DNA from: JAHEJE01 sp965216335
GTDB taxonomy: Bacteria > Pseudomonadota > Alphaproteobacteria > Rhizobiales > Aestuariivirgaceae
NCBI GenBank assembly: GCA_965216335.1
Contig: OZ244154.1
Location: 3,286,001 to 3,350,000 of the forward strand
DNA length: 64,000 bases
Direction: 5' to 3'
Shown: piece by piece, positions 42,882-51,066 of the stretch
How positions within the stretch are numbered: the first letter of the stretch is position 1
Layout of the letters: each line of letters opens with the position of its first letter
The notes under the pieces: generated by a model
What the model saw: the letters and a program-made list of their open reading frames with translations, nothing else
The model's database searches: none
Told to the model about the DNA's origin: nothing
Made by a program: the position numbers and the translations under genes

Positions 42882-43040
42882 TCCTGCATATCGCCGCGGC
42901 TCCGCGAGCGCACGGTGGACTGTTATCCATCCGCAGCGTCTACACACAATCGTTGAGCCTGACTCATACGCTGACGGAGAGCCGTTGTCAGATCAGCACC
43001 GTACAACGGTCAGGAATGTCAAACGCCCATGCCGCCGGTA

Positions 43041-43775
43041 TCACTCGATCTCCCAGGTGATGTGCACCTGCATGGTGATGCGCTGCTCGCCGCGGGCGAC
43101 CGGTACCGCAGCGGCTTCCTTCACCATCGCCCGTGCCACCGGCGCGTCGTACTGCGGCGTCACGCTGTGCGACTGTTCCGTGATCGACTGGACGGCTCCA
43201 AGCGTGATGCCGGCGGCCTCGGCATACAATTCGGCCTTGCCGAGCGCATCGGCGGTTGCCAGCTTGCGCGCCTCATCCTGCAGCGGCTTCGGGTCGTCGA
43301 TGGCAAAGGCGATGCCGTGCACCTGGTTCGATCCGGCGCTGACCACCTCGTCGAGCACCGGCCCGAGCTTGTCGAGATCGCGCACGATGACCGAAACGGT
43401 GTTGCTCACCGTGTATCCGACGATTTTCGGGGCCGGGCGTTCACCGTTCGTTGACCGTTTGGGATAGTGGTACTTCGGGCTGATGTTGAAGCCTGATGTT
43501 TGAACGTCCTTTTGCGCAATGCCTGCCCCGGTGACCGTTGCGATGACCGCCGCCATGGCCTCGTTGTTGGCGCTGAGCGCCTGGCGCGCGGTCTTGGCCT
43601 CCTTGACGACGCCGAGCGACAGGGTGGCCATGTCCGGCTCGGCCATCACTTCGCCGGTGCCGGTCAGCGACATGATGCGGCGCGGCTTGTTGTCGTCATC
43701 GGCACTGGCTGGTGAGGCAAATGCGGCGGCGGCCAGGGCGGCGCCTGAGATGGCGTGAACGAGTGTGGATTTCAT
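43041..43775 (-). CDS. SIMPL-domain (DUF541) periplasmic protein
   Basis: The 244-residue protein has a signal peptide (MKSTLVHAISGAALAAAAFA, cut after SPASA) and a SIMPL/DUF541 domain: ISLTGTGEV-like RIMSLTGTGEVMAEPDMATL, NNEAMAAVIATVTGAGIAQK, DVQTSGFNISPKY, and a late GKAELYAEAAGITLG. Members form periplasmic ring assemblies; E. coli YggE relates to oxidative stress. The ATG at 43775 is chosen because it begins the signal peptide; an open frame upstream runs antisense over the next gene. Nearby genes give no hint of a specific role. Confidence 0.88.
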   Translation of the reverse strand: MKSTLVHAISGAALAAAAFASPASADDDNKPRRIMSLTGTGEVMAEPDMATLSLGVVKEAKTARQALSANNEAMAAVIATVTGAGIAQKDVQTSGFNISPKYHYPKRSTNGERPAPKIVGYTVSNTVSVIVRDLDKLGPVLDEVVSAGSNQVHGIAFAIDDPKPLQDEARKLATADALGKAELYAEAAGITLGAVQSITEQSHSVTPQYDAPVARAMVKEAAAVPVARGEQRITMQVHITWEIE

Positions 43776-43860
43776 GTCAGGGCTCCCGGTCGGTTGAGAA
43801 GAGCAAGCTTCGCAACCAAGCACATGCCCCGCTATTACGGCAAGTCTGCGGCAGTATGGA

Positions 43861-44967
43861 CTATTCGTAGATCGCGGCAGGTTGGCCAAGCAGGTTTTCA
43901 TCAGGCGTGACGCCGAGGCCCGGTGCTTCAGGCGGCCGTACCGTGCCCTTGACATTTCGCGCTCCTTGGCCGGCGACCGGATCGACCGCCAAATGGTAGT
44001 GGCACAACCAGCTCGCGAGCCTATTCTGCTCCGGCGTCGAGGCCGCCAGGTGGATGGCCGCCGTGTCGGCCAGGGCGCTACCGCCGACATCCTCGACATG
44101 CATGCGCCAGCCGACGCTCACCCCGAAGTCGCGGATTCGGCGCGCCTTGGTCAGGCCGCCGACCCGGTTCGGCTTGACCTTCACCCCCTCGCAGGCTCCG
44201 CGCCGCCAGGCTTCCAGATGGTCGCCGAAGGTGTGCAGGCATTCATCGAGCATGACCGGCTGGGTAACCCGCGCCGCCACATGGGCGCACTGGTCCAGCG
44301 TCTCGCACGGCTGCTCGATCCAGTCGCGTGCGGAAACACTGTTCAGCACTTGAACGGCAACAGCGGGCGACCAGGCCCGGTTGACGTCGAAGGTCACGGA
44401 ATGACCAGCCGGCAGGGAAGCCGAAATCGTTTCGATGCGGGCGATGTCCGAGGCGATGTCGCTGCCGCCGATCTTTGCCGAATGCACCGTGTAGCCGCTC
44501 TCTGCCGCTTCGTTGATGAGGTCCAGCATTTCCCCGGGCGTGCCGGTCGAGATCGAGGAATTGACCGGCACCGGCTCCGCCGATGATGCCCCGAACAGCC
44601 GCCAAAGGGGCATACCCGCAACCTTGCCGAGGATGTCCCAGCACGCCATGTCGAGCGGCGATTTTGCATAAGAGTGTCCGGGCAACTGCACATCCATGAT
44701 CCGGTTGATCTCGTCCAGCGCACACGGATCGCAGCCGAGCAGCGCCGGGGCCAGCGTTTCAAGTCCAACGCGGATGCCGGGCCCATGCGCCGGCAGGTAG
44801 GTACGCCCCCACGGACAGCCTTCGCCCCAGCCGCTCACGCCTTCATCCGTATCGATGCGCACGAACGTGCTGTCGAGCTTCTCGAACTTCAGCCGCCCGC
44901 CGGACAGCCAATATGGTTTGGTCAGCGGCAGGTCGAGTTGCCAGACGGTGATGCGGTTGATCTTCAT
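43861..44967 (-). CDS. Mandelate racemase/muconate lactonising enzyme-family epimerase (HpbD-like)
   Basis: The 368-residue protein is an enolase-superfamily enzyme of the muconate-lactonising subgroup. Lys165 (HSAKIGG) and Lys265 (VKPNRVGG) sit on opposite sides of the barrel, and Asp194, Glu218 and Asp241 (TFDVNRAW, IEQP, MLDECLH) bind Mg. The lid WGEGCPWGRTYLPAHGPG and GHSYAKSPLDMA resemble hydroxyproline-betaine 2-epimerases (HpbD). It would invert the alpha-carbon of an amino acid or betaine. It is the last gene of a tight minus-strand operon with a Rieske oxygenase, which supports a betaine-type substrate. Exact substrate unknown. Confidence 0.85.
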   Translation of the reverse strand: MKINRITVWQLDLPLTKPYWLSGGRLKFEKLDSTFVRIDTDEGVSGWGEGCPWGRTYLPAHGPGIRVGLETLAPALLGCDPCALDEINRIMDVQLPGHSYAKSPLDMACWDILGKVAGMPLWRLFGASSAEPVPVNSSISTGTPGEMLDLINEAAESGYTVHSAKIGGSDIASDIARIETISASLPAGHSVTFDVNRAWSPAVAVQVLNSVSARDWIEQPCETLDQCAHVAARVTQPVMLDECLHTFGDHLEAWRRGACEGVKVKPNRVGGLTKARRIRDFGVSVGWRMHVEDVGGSALADTAAIHLAASTPEQNRLASWLCHYHLAVDPVAGQGARNVKGTVRPPEAPGLGVTPDENLLGQPAAIYE

Positions 44968-44973
44968 GAGAAG

Positions 44974-45717
44974 TCACACGGCTCCCAGGCGATGCTCGTA
45001 CATCGCTTCGTAATGCGGCAGGACCTGCTCATAGACTTGCTTCACCCTGTCCGGCGCGGCTGCAATGTCGATGTATTTACGCACCTGGGGCTTGAGGCCG
45101 TCGGAGTTGCGCAGGTTTGCATGGAACGAGCCGCCGTCCCACCAGCTGTACTGCGCCGTGTCGGCACCGGGCTCCCAGCTCAGCGCACCGGACATGAAGT
45201 CGATGCCGACCGCTTCGCACCATGCCTTGACCATCCCGTGCGGTGCTTCCAGCAGATCGTCGCTGTCGAGCACCGGTGGTGCCTTGCCATGCTTGTCGCA
45301 CAGCATGTCGAACAGGTGCCGTTGCTCGGTAAAGCCGACCTCCTTGGGGTGGAAGTCCGGCCATTTGTCGTACATCGAAGTAATTGTCTTGGCCGGGTCG
45401 CGGATCAGAAAACTGTGGTTGAACAGGCCCAGCAGTTTATCATCCCACATGTGGTCTATGTAGTGCGGGAAATCCTTGGAGAACACCGGCCCGGTGGCGG
45501 CGGCGGTCTTCAGCGTTTCCAGCACCGACTGAAGAGTCAGCCCCGGCGTGCGGATACTGTCCGGCGTGACCCGCGGCCATAGCGGGTCTTCGCCCTGATA
45601 CCAGGCCTCGCCGAACGGTTCGTGAAAGCACGTCATGTCGCCGCGCTGGCGCATCATCCATTCAAAGGCGGTCGACGTCGAACGCGGCACCGCCCACAGC
45701 GCCAGGATCTTGTGCAT
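44974..45717 (-). CDS. Sulfotransferase-fold P-loop protein (first of two)
   Basis: The 247-residue protein starts ILALWAVPRSTSTAFEWMMR, a PAPS-type phosphate loop of the sulfotransferase fold, and has the 3'-phosphate element FLIRDPAKTITSMYDKWPDF. Between them HEPFGEAWYQG and VFSKDFPHYIDH are seen in this bacterial family. Whether it transfers sulfate is unproven. A second protein of exactly equal length, with a similar start (ALWAHPRSMSTASERIMRER), is encoded at 56462-57205. Gaps of 3 and 6 bases place it inside the epimerase/racemase/Rieske operon. Confidence 0.8.
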   Translation of the reverse strand: MHKILALWAVPRSTSTAFEWMMRQRGDMTCFHEPFGEAWYQGEDPLWPRVTPDSIRTPGLTLQSVLETLKTAAATGPVFSKDFPHYIDHMWDDKLLGLFNHSFLIRDPAKTITSMYDKWPDFHPKEVGFTEQRHLFDMLCDKHGKAPPVLDSDDLLEAPHGMVKAWCEAVGIDFMSGALSWEPGADTAQYSWWDGGSFHANLRNSDGLKPQVRKYIDIAAAPDRVKQVYEQVLPHYEAMYEHRLGAV

Positions 45718-45720
45718 GTC

Positions 45721-46566
45721 TTATCCTTTCAACGAAGACAGAAGGCTGCCCTGCTCGGTGACGGGCGCAATCCCGAGCGTCTTGAAAATGCGCCAGTAAA
45801 GTGCGTTGTCATGACTGATCATCGGCTTGCCGAGCACCGCCTCGATCTCAACTTCCAGATGCACCGGCCGCTGCGGCTGGCCGTCCGGACCGGTGCGGAA
45901 GTTGCACATGCCGTTGATCAGATAGGCATCGGCGCCAGGCGCCCGTTCGGCGACATGCCGGAAGCTCTGTGCCGCCAGATCGCCATCGAAGATCCAGCGC
46001 CTGGCGTTGACCTCGTCCTGGTTGGCGAACCAGCCCTGGTCGACGAAGTTGCCGGCCCACAGTACATCGAAGCCCGCCTCCTTCAGGAAGCCGACCGTGC
46101 CCTGCCACCAGGCCGGCCAGTGATAGGCAGCGTTCAGCGCCACCTTTTCCACGTTCATCGCCCGAAGAGCTTCGACCATGGCGTAGCCGGCCATGTGGAA
46201 CTCCACGCCATGCTTGTCCGACAGGGCACGGCAATGATCGCGGATGCCCTTCACGCCGAGGCCGCTGGCATGCACCCAGTTGGAGCCGACCTGGCCGCAG
46301 ACATCGACGCCGTTGCGTGCCATGCAATGCACGAAATCCTCCAGCATGCCGAAGTTCTGTTTTCGCTGGCCGAGCCCGTGCTTATAGTCCGGTACGTGCA
46401 GCATCCAGCCATGCACGCCAACCGTTGCTGGCGCCATGCGCAAAAAATCCGACGGTGCGGCATCGAAATCGAACGGCGGACAGGTGAAACCGACCTGGTG
46501 CGGAAACAGCTTCTGCTCCGGCGTCCAGACCTGCGGCATGGCGCCTGCCGCACCGGTATCAGCCAT
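45721..46566 (-). CDS. Asp/Glu-racemase-superfamily protein (maleate isomerase/arylmalonate decarboxylase-like)
   Basis: The 281-residue protein has the two-fold alpha/beta layout of the Asp/Glu racemase superfamily: NGVDVCGQVGSNWVHASG, GYAMVEALRAMNVEKVALNA, AAYHWPAWWQGTVGFLKEAG, and a late catalytic-type cysteine in LINGMCNFRTG (Cys221). A matching first catalytic cysteine is not obvious, as in arylmalonate decarboxylase, which works with one. The end, DNALYWRIFKTLGI, is family-typical. The ATG at 46566 overlaps the Rieske gene by 8 bases. It may isomerise, racemise or decarboxylate a pathway intermediate. Confidence 0.72.
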   Translation of the reverse strand: MADTGAAGAMPQVWTPEQKLFPHQVGFTCPPFDFDAAPSDFLRMAPATVGVHGWMLHVPDYKHGLGQRKQNFGMLEDFVHCMARNGVDVCGQVGSNWVHASGLGVKGIRDHCRALSDKHGVEFHMAGYAMVEALRAMNVEKVALNAAYHWPAWWQGTVGFLKEAGFDVLWAGNFVDQGWFANQDEVNARRWIFDGDLAAQSFRHVAERAPGADAYLINGMCNFRTGPDGQPQRPVHLEVEIEAVLGKPMISHDNALYWRIFKTLGIAPVTEQGSLLSSLKG

Positions 46567-47668
46567 CGACGGCCTCGCGCATCCACTGTTGCAGGGCTTC
46601 AATGGAGTGCTCGGAGTTCACGCCGCAATTGGGGTCGACCACCAGCGGGCCCGGCTTGTAGCCGCGGCTCTTGAGCCCGCGCTGCACCGATTCGACCAGG
46701 CCGATGTCCTCCTCGACCGTGGTTTCGCGGTCCTGAACCGCAAGCAGCCGGATGACGTCCGAGTCTTCCCCACCGACCGTGTACCAGCCGCGCCACACGG
46801 TTACGTGATCCACGTCGACCGGCCGCCAGTGATAGGTGTTGAGAACGTTGCCGGGATAGACCTGGAACGAGAACATCGGCCACAGGAACCACGACGAATA
46901 ATCGCCGGCATGGGCGTTTGCGTCGAGGTCGATGGCATAGCTCATAGCCTCCAGGTTCTGGCACTGCGTCGTGTGGCGCAGGCAATATCCGCCCTGGGGT
47001 TGAATGTCATAGGTCTCAGGCTTGATGACGCCGGTCGCAAAGGTCGGGTGATTGATCGCACAGTGGTAGCACTCGGAATAGTTCTCGACCGAAACCTTCC
47101 AGTTGCAGGTCTCGGGGATTTCAACCCACTCCAGCGGCTTGAGCTGATCGATATGCGGCACGAATGCGCGCAGCTCCGTCTCGACACCGGGAAACCATTC
47201 CGCCATCGGCTTGGCGTCGTCATCGAGATTGACGAACACGAAGCCGCAGAACTCTTCTGTGCGCACCTCGGTCAGGCAGATATCGCTGCGCTCGAAGCCG
47301 GGCACCGACTTGATGTTCGGCCCGGCCCGCAACGTGCCGGTCAGTTCGTACGACCAGGCGTGGTACGGGCACACGACAACTTTGCAATTGCCGGTTCCCT
47401 TGACCAGTTCATGGGCCCGGTGTTGGCACACGTTGTAGAAAACCCGCACTTCGCCATCCCGGCCGCGAATGGCGAACAGGTTCTGTCCGGCGATTTCGAA
47501 TGTTGCGTAGTCGCCGGGCCTTTCCACCTGTGAGGCATGGCAGCCGAACTGCCAGGTCCGGCTCAGCACGCCGGCCATCTCTTTGCTGAATATCGCCGGG
47601 TCGGTGTAGTAGTGTGCCTCCAGAGAGCGCACCGGCTGCGGATGGCCTGTCGTTGGCTTGTTCATCAT
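46559..47668 (-). CDS. Rieske non-haem iron oxygenase, quaternary-amine type
   Basis: The 369-residue alpha subunit has a Rieske 2Fe-2S site (Cys81-x-His83, Cys100-x2-His103; CQHRAH and CPYHAW) and a mononuclear iron site with His202, His207 and Asp321. The bridging residue is Glu199 (NYSECYHCAINHPTF) instead of the usual Asp, as in carnitine and glycine-betaine oxygenases. The ending EEDIGLVESVQRGLKSRGY is typical of that branch. It would hydroxylate an N-methyl or adjacent carbon and release an aldehyde. No ferredoxin reductase gene is nearby, so its electron donor must be encoded elsewhere. The start overlaps the RpiR gene (ATGA). Confidence 0.88.
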   Translation of the reverse strand: MMNKPTTGHPQPVRSLEAHYYTDPAIFSKEMAGVLSRTWQFGCHASQVERPGDYATFEIAGQNLFAIRGRDGEVRVFYNVCQHRAHELVKGTGNCKVVVCPYHAWSYELTGTLRAGPNIKSVPGFERSDICLTEVRTEEFCGFVFVNLDDDAKPMAEWFPGVETELRAFVPHIDQLKPLEWVEIPETCNWKVSVENYSECYHCAINHPTFATGVIKPETYDIQPQGGYCLRHTTQCQNLEAMSYAIDLDANAHAGDYSSWFLWPMFSFQVYPGNVLNTYHWRPVDVDHVTVWRGWYTVGGEDSDVIRLLAVQDRETTVEEDIGLVESVQRGLKSRGYKPGPLVVDPNCGVNSEHSIEALQQWMREAVDG

Positions 47669-48558
47669 GAATGATCCCCATCGGCGACATAGATTCCCAG
47701 TTCATGCCGGCGCTTGTGAAACGTCTCCACCCGTTCGACGATCTCCGGACTGGCAACCGCGATGATGAAGGACAACAGCGTTTCGAGCACCGCGATGGTC
47801 GAGACCGAGGACGGAAAGAACTGCGGGGTATCGGCGCACACGACAAAACCGTGATCCGCACCGATGATGACCGGGCTGGCCGGGCTGTCGGACAGGCCGA
47901 TCACCGTCATGCCCTGTTCGCGTGCGATGCCGACGGCGTCCACCACCTCCCTGCGGTACGGCTTGCAGGTCATGGCGATCAGCACATCGCGCTCGTCGGC
48001 CCAGGCCAGATCGTCGGCCGGCACAGAACCGGGCCGCGGAATGGCATGGAACTGCTTCATCCCCGTACTGGCCAGATAGGCGAAGTTGCGCGCATTGGAG
48101 TTGTTGACACCGACCCCGAGCACAAACACGCTGCGCGAGCGCCACACCGCCTGCGCCGCTGCTTTCAGCCTGGCCTCGTCGATGCCGGCGAAAGTCTCTT
48201 CGATGTTCCTCAGGGTGGCACTGGCCATGTCGGCATAGAGTCCGCCCAGGCCGCCGCGTTTGCGGATGTCCTGCAGCCAGCGCGCCCGGTCCGGGAACGA
48301 CACTGCGCCGCGGCGGATCGCCTGGCGGAACGGTTCGCGGAAATCGTCGTAGCCTTCGAAGCCGACCTGGCGCGCCATACGCACGAAGGTGTTGGGCTTC
48401 ACCTTGGCCGCTTCGGCGATCTCGCGCACCGTCGACACGCCGACGTCGCGCGGGTTCTCCAGCACATAGCGCGCCGCCTTCTGGGCCTCCGGCGTCAGCG
48501 CCTCCCATTCTTCGGTCAGCCGCCCGAGGACGTTCGATGATACATTTGTGTCAATCAT
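47665..48558 (-). CDS. MurR/RpiR-family regulator at the head of the Rieske operon
   Basis: The 297-residue protein has an N-terminal helix-turn-helix (STVREIAEAAKVKPNTFVRM, then ARQVGFEGYDDFREPF) and a C-terminal SIS domain (FVLGVGVNNSNARNFAYLA, then VLIAMTCKPYRREVVDAVGI). The ATG at 48558 lies within a 16-base perfect palindrome, so it probably represses its own operon and the divergent flavoprotein gene. The frame runs open upstream for over 2 kb, but that is antisense to the flavoprotein gene. Its own operon continues with the Rieske oxygenase through a 4-base overlap. Effector unknown. Confidence 0.9.
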   Translation of the reverse strand: MIDTNVSSNVLGRLTEEWEALTPEAQKAARYVLENPRDVGVSTVREIAEAAKVKPNTFVRMARQVGFEGYDDFREPFRQAIRRGAVSFPDRARWLQDIRKRGGLGGLYADMASATLRNIEETFAGIDEARLKAAAQAVWRSRSVFVLGVGVNNSNARNFAYLASTGMKQFHAIPRPGSVPADDLAWADERDVLIAMTCKPYRREVVDAVGIAREQGMTVIGLSDSPASPVIIGADHGFVVCADTPQFFPSSVSTIAVLETLLSFIIAVASPEIVERVETFHKRRHELGIYVADGDHS

Positions 48559-48580
48559 GATTGACGAGTGTACATTTGTA
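48541..48580. promoter_or_regulatory. Composite operator: perfect palindrome flanked by direct repeats
   Basis: GTCAATCATGATTGAC (48550-48565) is a perfect 16-base palindrome containing the RpiR start codon. It is flanked by identical TACATTTGT copies at 48541-48549 and 48571-48579; the second sits in TGTACATTTGTACG, a near-palindrome of its own. This 40-base region separates the RpiR and flavoprotein genes and is a strong candidate for cooperative repressor binding. Confidence 0.7.
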
Positions 48581-48624
48581 CGATAGCCATGTCCACGGCA
48601 ATCATTCGTATCGGAGGCCGAAAA

Positions 48625-51054
48625 ATGACAACCCAGCACGCCCGCGTGGTGATCATCGGCGGCGGCATCATGGGCTGCGGCCTGGCCTATCACCTGGTGC
48701 ACGAGGGTTGGAGCGACATCGTGCTGTTCGAGAAGGCCGAACTGACCTCCGGTTCGACCTGGCATGCCGCGGGCCAGATCACCCATTCGACCTCCAGCTT
48801 CGCGCTCGGCAAATGCGTCGGCTACAACATCGATCTCTATTCGAAGGTGCTGGAGAAGGAGACCGGCCAGTCCGTCACCTGGCACGGCTGCGGCTCGTTC
48901 CGCCTGGCCTACACCGACGATGAACTCGACTGGCTGCGACACACCGTCAGCGTCGGCAAGGCGCTCGGCTTTCCAATGGAGATCGTCGGCCCGGATCGCA
49001 TCCGCGAACTGCACCCGTTCTACAATCTCGATGGCGTCCAGGCTGCACTGCACACGCCCGATGACGGCCATGTCGACCCCGCCGGCGCCGCGTTCGCCCT
49101 TGCCCAGGGCGCGCGCCAGCTCGGCGCCAGGATCGTCCGCAAGTGCCGGGTGACTGACGTCAAGCAACAACCGGACGGCGAATGGCGCGTGTTCACCGAG
49201 CAGGGCGAAGTGGTCTGCGAACATGTCGTCAATGCCGGCGGCACCTATGCCCGCCAGGTCGGCGCGTGGTCGGGCTTGAACATCCCCGCGACATCGATGA
49301 CCCATCACTATCTGATCACCGACACAGTGCCGGAGTTCCTGGAACTGGAACGCGAACTGCCGGTGGTGCGCGACGACAAGCTGGTCTCCGGCTACATCCG
49401 CATGGAGCAGAAATCCGGCCTGATCGGCATTTACGAGAAGGCCAACCCCAACACCGTGTGGGATGACGGCTGCCCCTGGGAGGCCGAGAACGAGCTGTTC
49501 GACCCCGACTACGACCGCATCATGCCGTGGCTGGAAAACGCCATGGGCCGCATGCCGGTGCTGGCCGAACTGGGCATCAAGCGCGAGGTGCATGGCGCCA
49601 TCTCGCACCCGCCGGACGGCAACCCGCTGATCGGTCCCGCACCGGGCCTGCGCAACTACTGGCTGAACTGCGGCTGCCAGATCGGCATCGGCTGGGGCCC
49701 GGGGCTGACCCGCGAACTGGCCCGCTGGATGGTGCATGGCGCCGCCGACATCAACATGCGCGACTTCGACCCGCGGCGTTACGGAAAATTCGCCGACCGC
49801 GACTATCAGATCACCAAGGCGCGCGAAGACTATCTGCTGCGCCACGAAATCCCATTCCCGCACCTCAACCGCCCGGACGGCCGTCCGGTCAAGCCGTCGG
49901 CGCTCTATGACACGCTGAAGGCAAAGGGAGCGGTGTTCGAGGAAGTCTATGGCTGGGAGCGCCCGCGCTGGTTCGCCAAAGGTGGCCTGGAACAGCGCGA
50001 CTACTATTCCTTCCGCCGCGCCCCGTGGCACAATGCCGTGGCCGAAGAGGTAAGGGCCGTCCGCGAGCGCGCCGGCATCATGGATATTTCCGCCTTCGCC
50101 AAAATCGAGGTCGCCGGCGACGATGCCGATCGCTTCATCGAACGGATGATCCCTAACCGGCTGCCGTCCGGCCGGCGTGTGATTCTGACCCATTTCATCA
50201 ACAGCAGCGGCCGCATCGAGGCTGAGGTCACGATCGCCCGGCTTGGTCCCGATTGGATGTATCTGACCTGCGCCGCGTTCTTCGAACAGCGCGTGAAAGA
50301 CTGGCTGACGTTCAACATCGCTGCAGACGAGAAGGTGACGATCCACAACATGTCCGGGGAGTACGGCGCTCTTGCTCTCAACGGTCCGCGCGCCCGCGAT
50401 ATCCTCGGCACCGCCACGGACACCCCGCTGGACAACAAGAGCTTCCCGTGGCTGACGGTTCAGGACATGGTCGTCGCAGGATGTCCCGTACAGGTGATGC
50501 GAATGTCCTATGCCGGCGAACTCGGGTACGAAGTTCACACACCGATGGCCTACCTCGCGCCGGTGTATGAGGCAATCTGGGCCGCCGGTGAACCGCATGG
50601 GATTGCCGACTACGGTTCGTTCGCCATGAACGCCATGCGCATGGAGAAGATGTTCAAGGGCGCCGGTGAACTGACCAATGAAGTCAACCTGCCGGAAGCA
50701 GATGTCATGCGCTTCGTCAAACTGGACAAGGATGACTTCATCGGCAAGGCGGCGACGCAGGCCGCCGCGCAAGCGCCGTTGCGTTGGGTTTGCGCCTATA
50801 TGGAGATCGACGGCGATGGCCAACATGACGGCCATGGCGGTGAAGCCGTGCTGGCCGGCGGCAAGCATGTCGGCCTGACCAGTTCAGTGGCTTACGGGAT
50901 GAGCGTCGATAAACTTCTGGCCTTCGGCTATATCAAGCCGGACTTTTCGGCGCCCGGCACTGAGTTGGAAGTCATGATCATGGGCATGCCGCGCCCGGCC
51001 CGCATTCTGGCCGAGCCGGTGTACGATCCGGCCAACGAAAAGCCGCGCAGTTAG
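48625..51054 (+). CDS. Dimethylglycine/sarcosine dehydrogenase-like FAD-GcvT flavoprotein (first of three)
   Basis: The 809-residue protein joins an N-terminal FAD-dependent amine oxidoreductase (VVIIGGGIMGCGLAYHLVHE) to a C-terminal GcvT-like folate domain (from about residue 420). His47 in GSTWHAAG corresponds to the histidine that binds FAD covalently in dimethylglycine dehydrogenase. It would oxidise an N-methyl group and pass the one-carbon unit to tetrahydrofolate. The ATG at 48625 follows CGGAGG; an upstream GTG at 48568 is not used because it lies in the operator. It heads an operon with an MDR reductase and an aminotransferase. Confidence 0.9.
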   Translation: MTTQHARVVIIGGGIMGCGLAYHLVHEGWSDIVLFEKAELTSGSTWHAAGQITHSTSSFALGKCVGYNIDLYSKVLEKETGQSVTWHGCGSFRLAYTDDELDWLRHTVSVGKALGFPMEIVGPDRIRELHPFYNLDGVQAALHTPDDGHVDPAGAAFALAQGARQLGARIVRKCRVTDVKQQPDGEWRVFTEQGEVVCEHVVNAGGTYARQVGAWSGLNIPATSMTHHYLITDTVPEFLELERELPVVRDDKLVSGYIRMEQKSGLIGIYEKANPNTVWDDGCPWEAENELFDPDYDRIMPWLENAMGRMPVLAELGIKREVHGAISHPPDGNPLIGPAPGLRNYWLNCGCQIGIGWGPGLTRELARWMVHGAADINMRDFDPRRYGKFADRDYQITKAREDYLLRHEIPFPHLNRPDGRPVKPSALYDTLKAKGAVFEEVYGWERPRWFAKGGLEQRDYYSFRRAPWHNAVAEEVRAVRERAGIMDISAFAKIEVAGDDADRFIERMIPNRLPSGRRVILTHFINSSGRIEAEVTIARLGPDWMYLTCAAFFEQRVKDWLTFNIAADEKVTIHNMSGEYGALALNGPRARDILGTATDTPLDNKSFPWLTVQDMVVAGCPVQVMRMSYAGELGYEVHTPMAYLAPVYEAIWAAGEPHGIADYGSFAMNAMRMEKMFKGAGELTNEVNLPEADVMRFVKLDKDDFIGKAATQAAAQAPLRWVCAYMEIDGDGQHDGHGGEAVLAGGKHVGLTSSVAYGMSVDKLLAFGYIKPDFSAPGTELEVMIMGMPRPARILAEPVYDPANEKPRS

Positions 51055-51066
51055 GAGGTTCATCCG

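Noticed and set aside
46559..47668. Naming the Rieske protein as carnitine or glycine betaine oxygenase
   Set aside because: Branch features fit, but substrate cannot be told without a tree, and the neighbours differ from both known operons.
48559..50868. Very long minus-strand open frame extending the RpiR gene upstream
   Set aside because: The extension is antisense to the flavoprotein gene at 48625 and has no domain; it arises from GC-rich codon structure. The RpiR ATG at 48558 begins the real domain.
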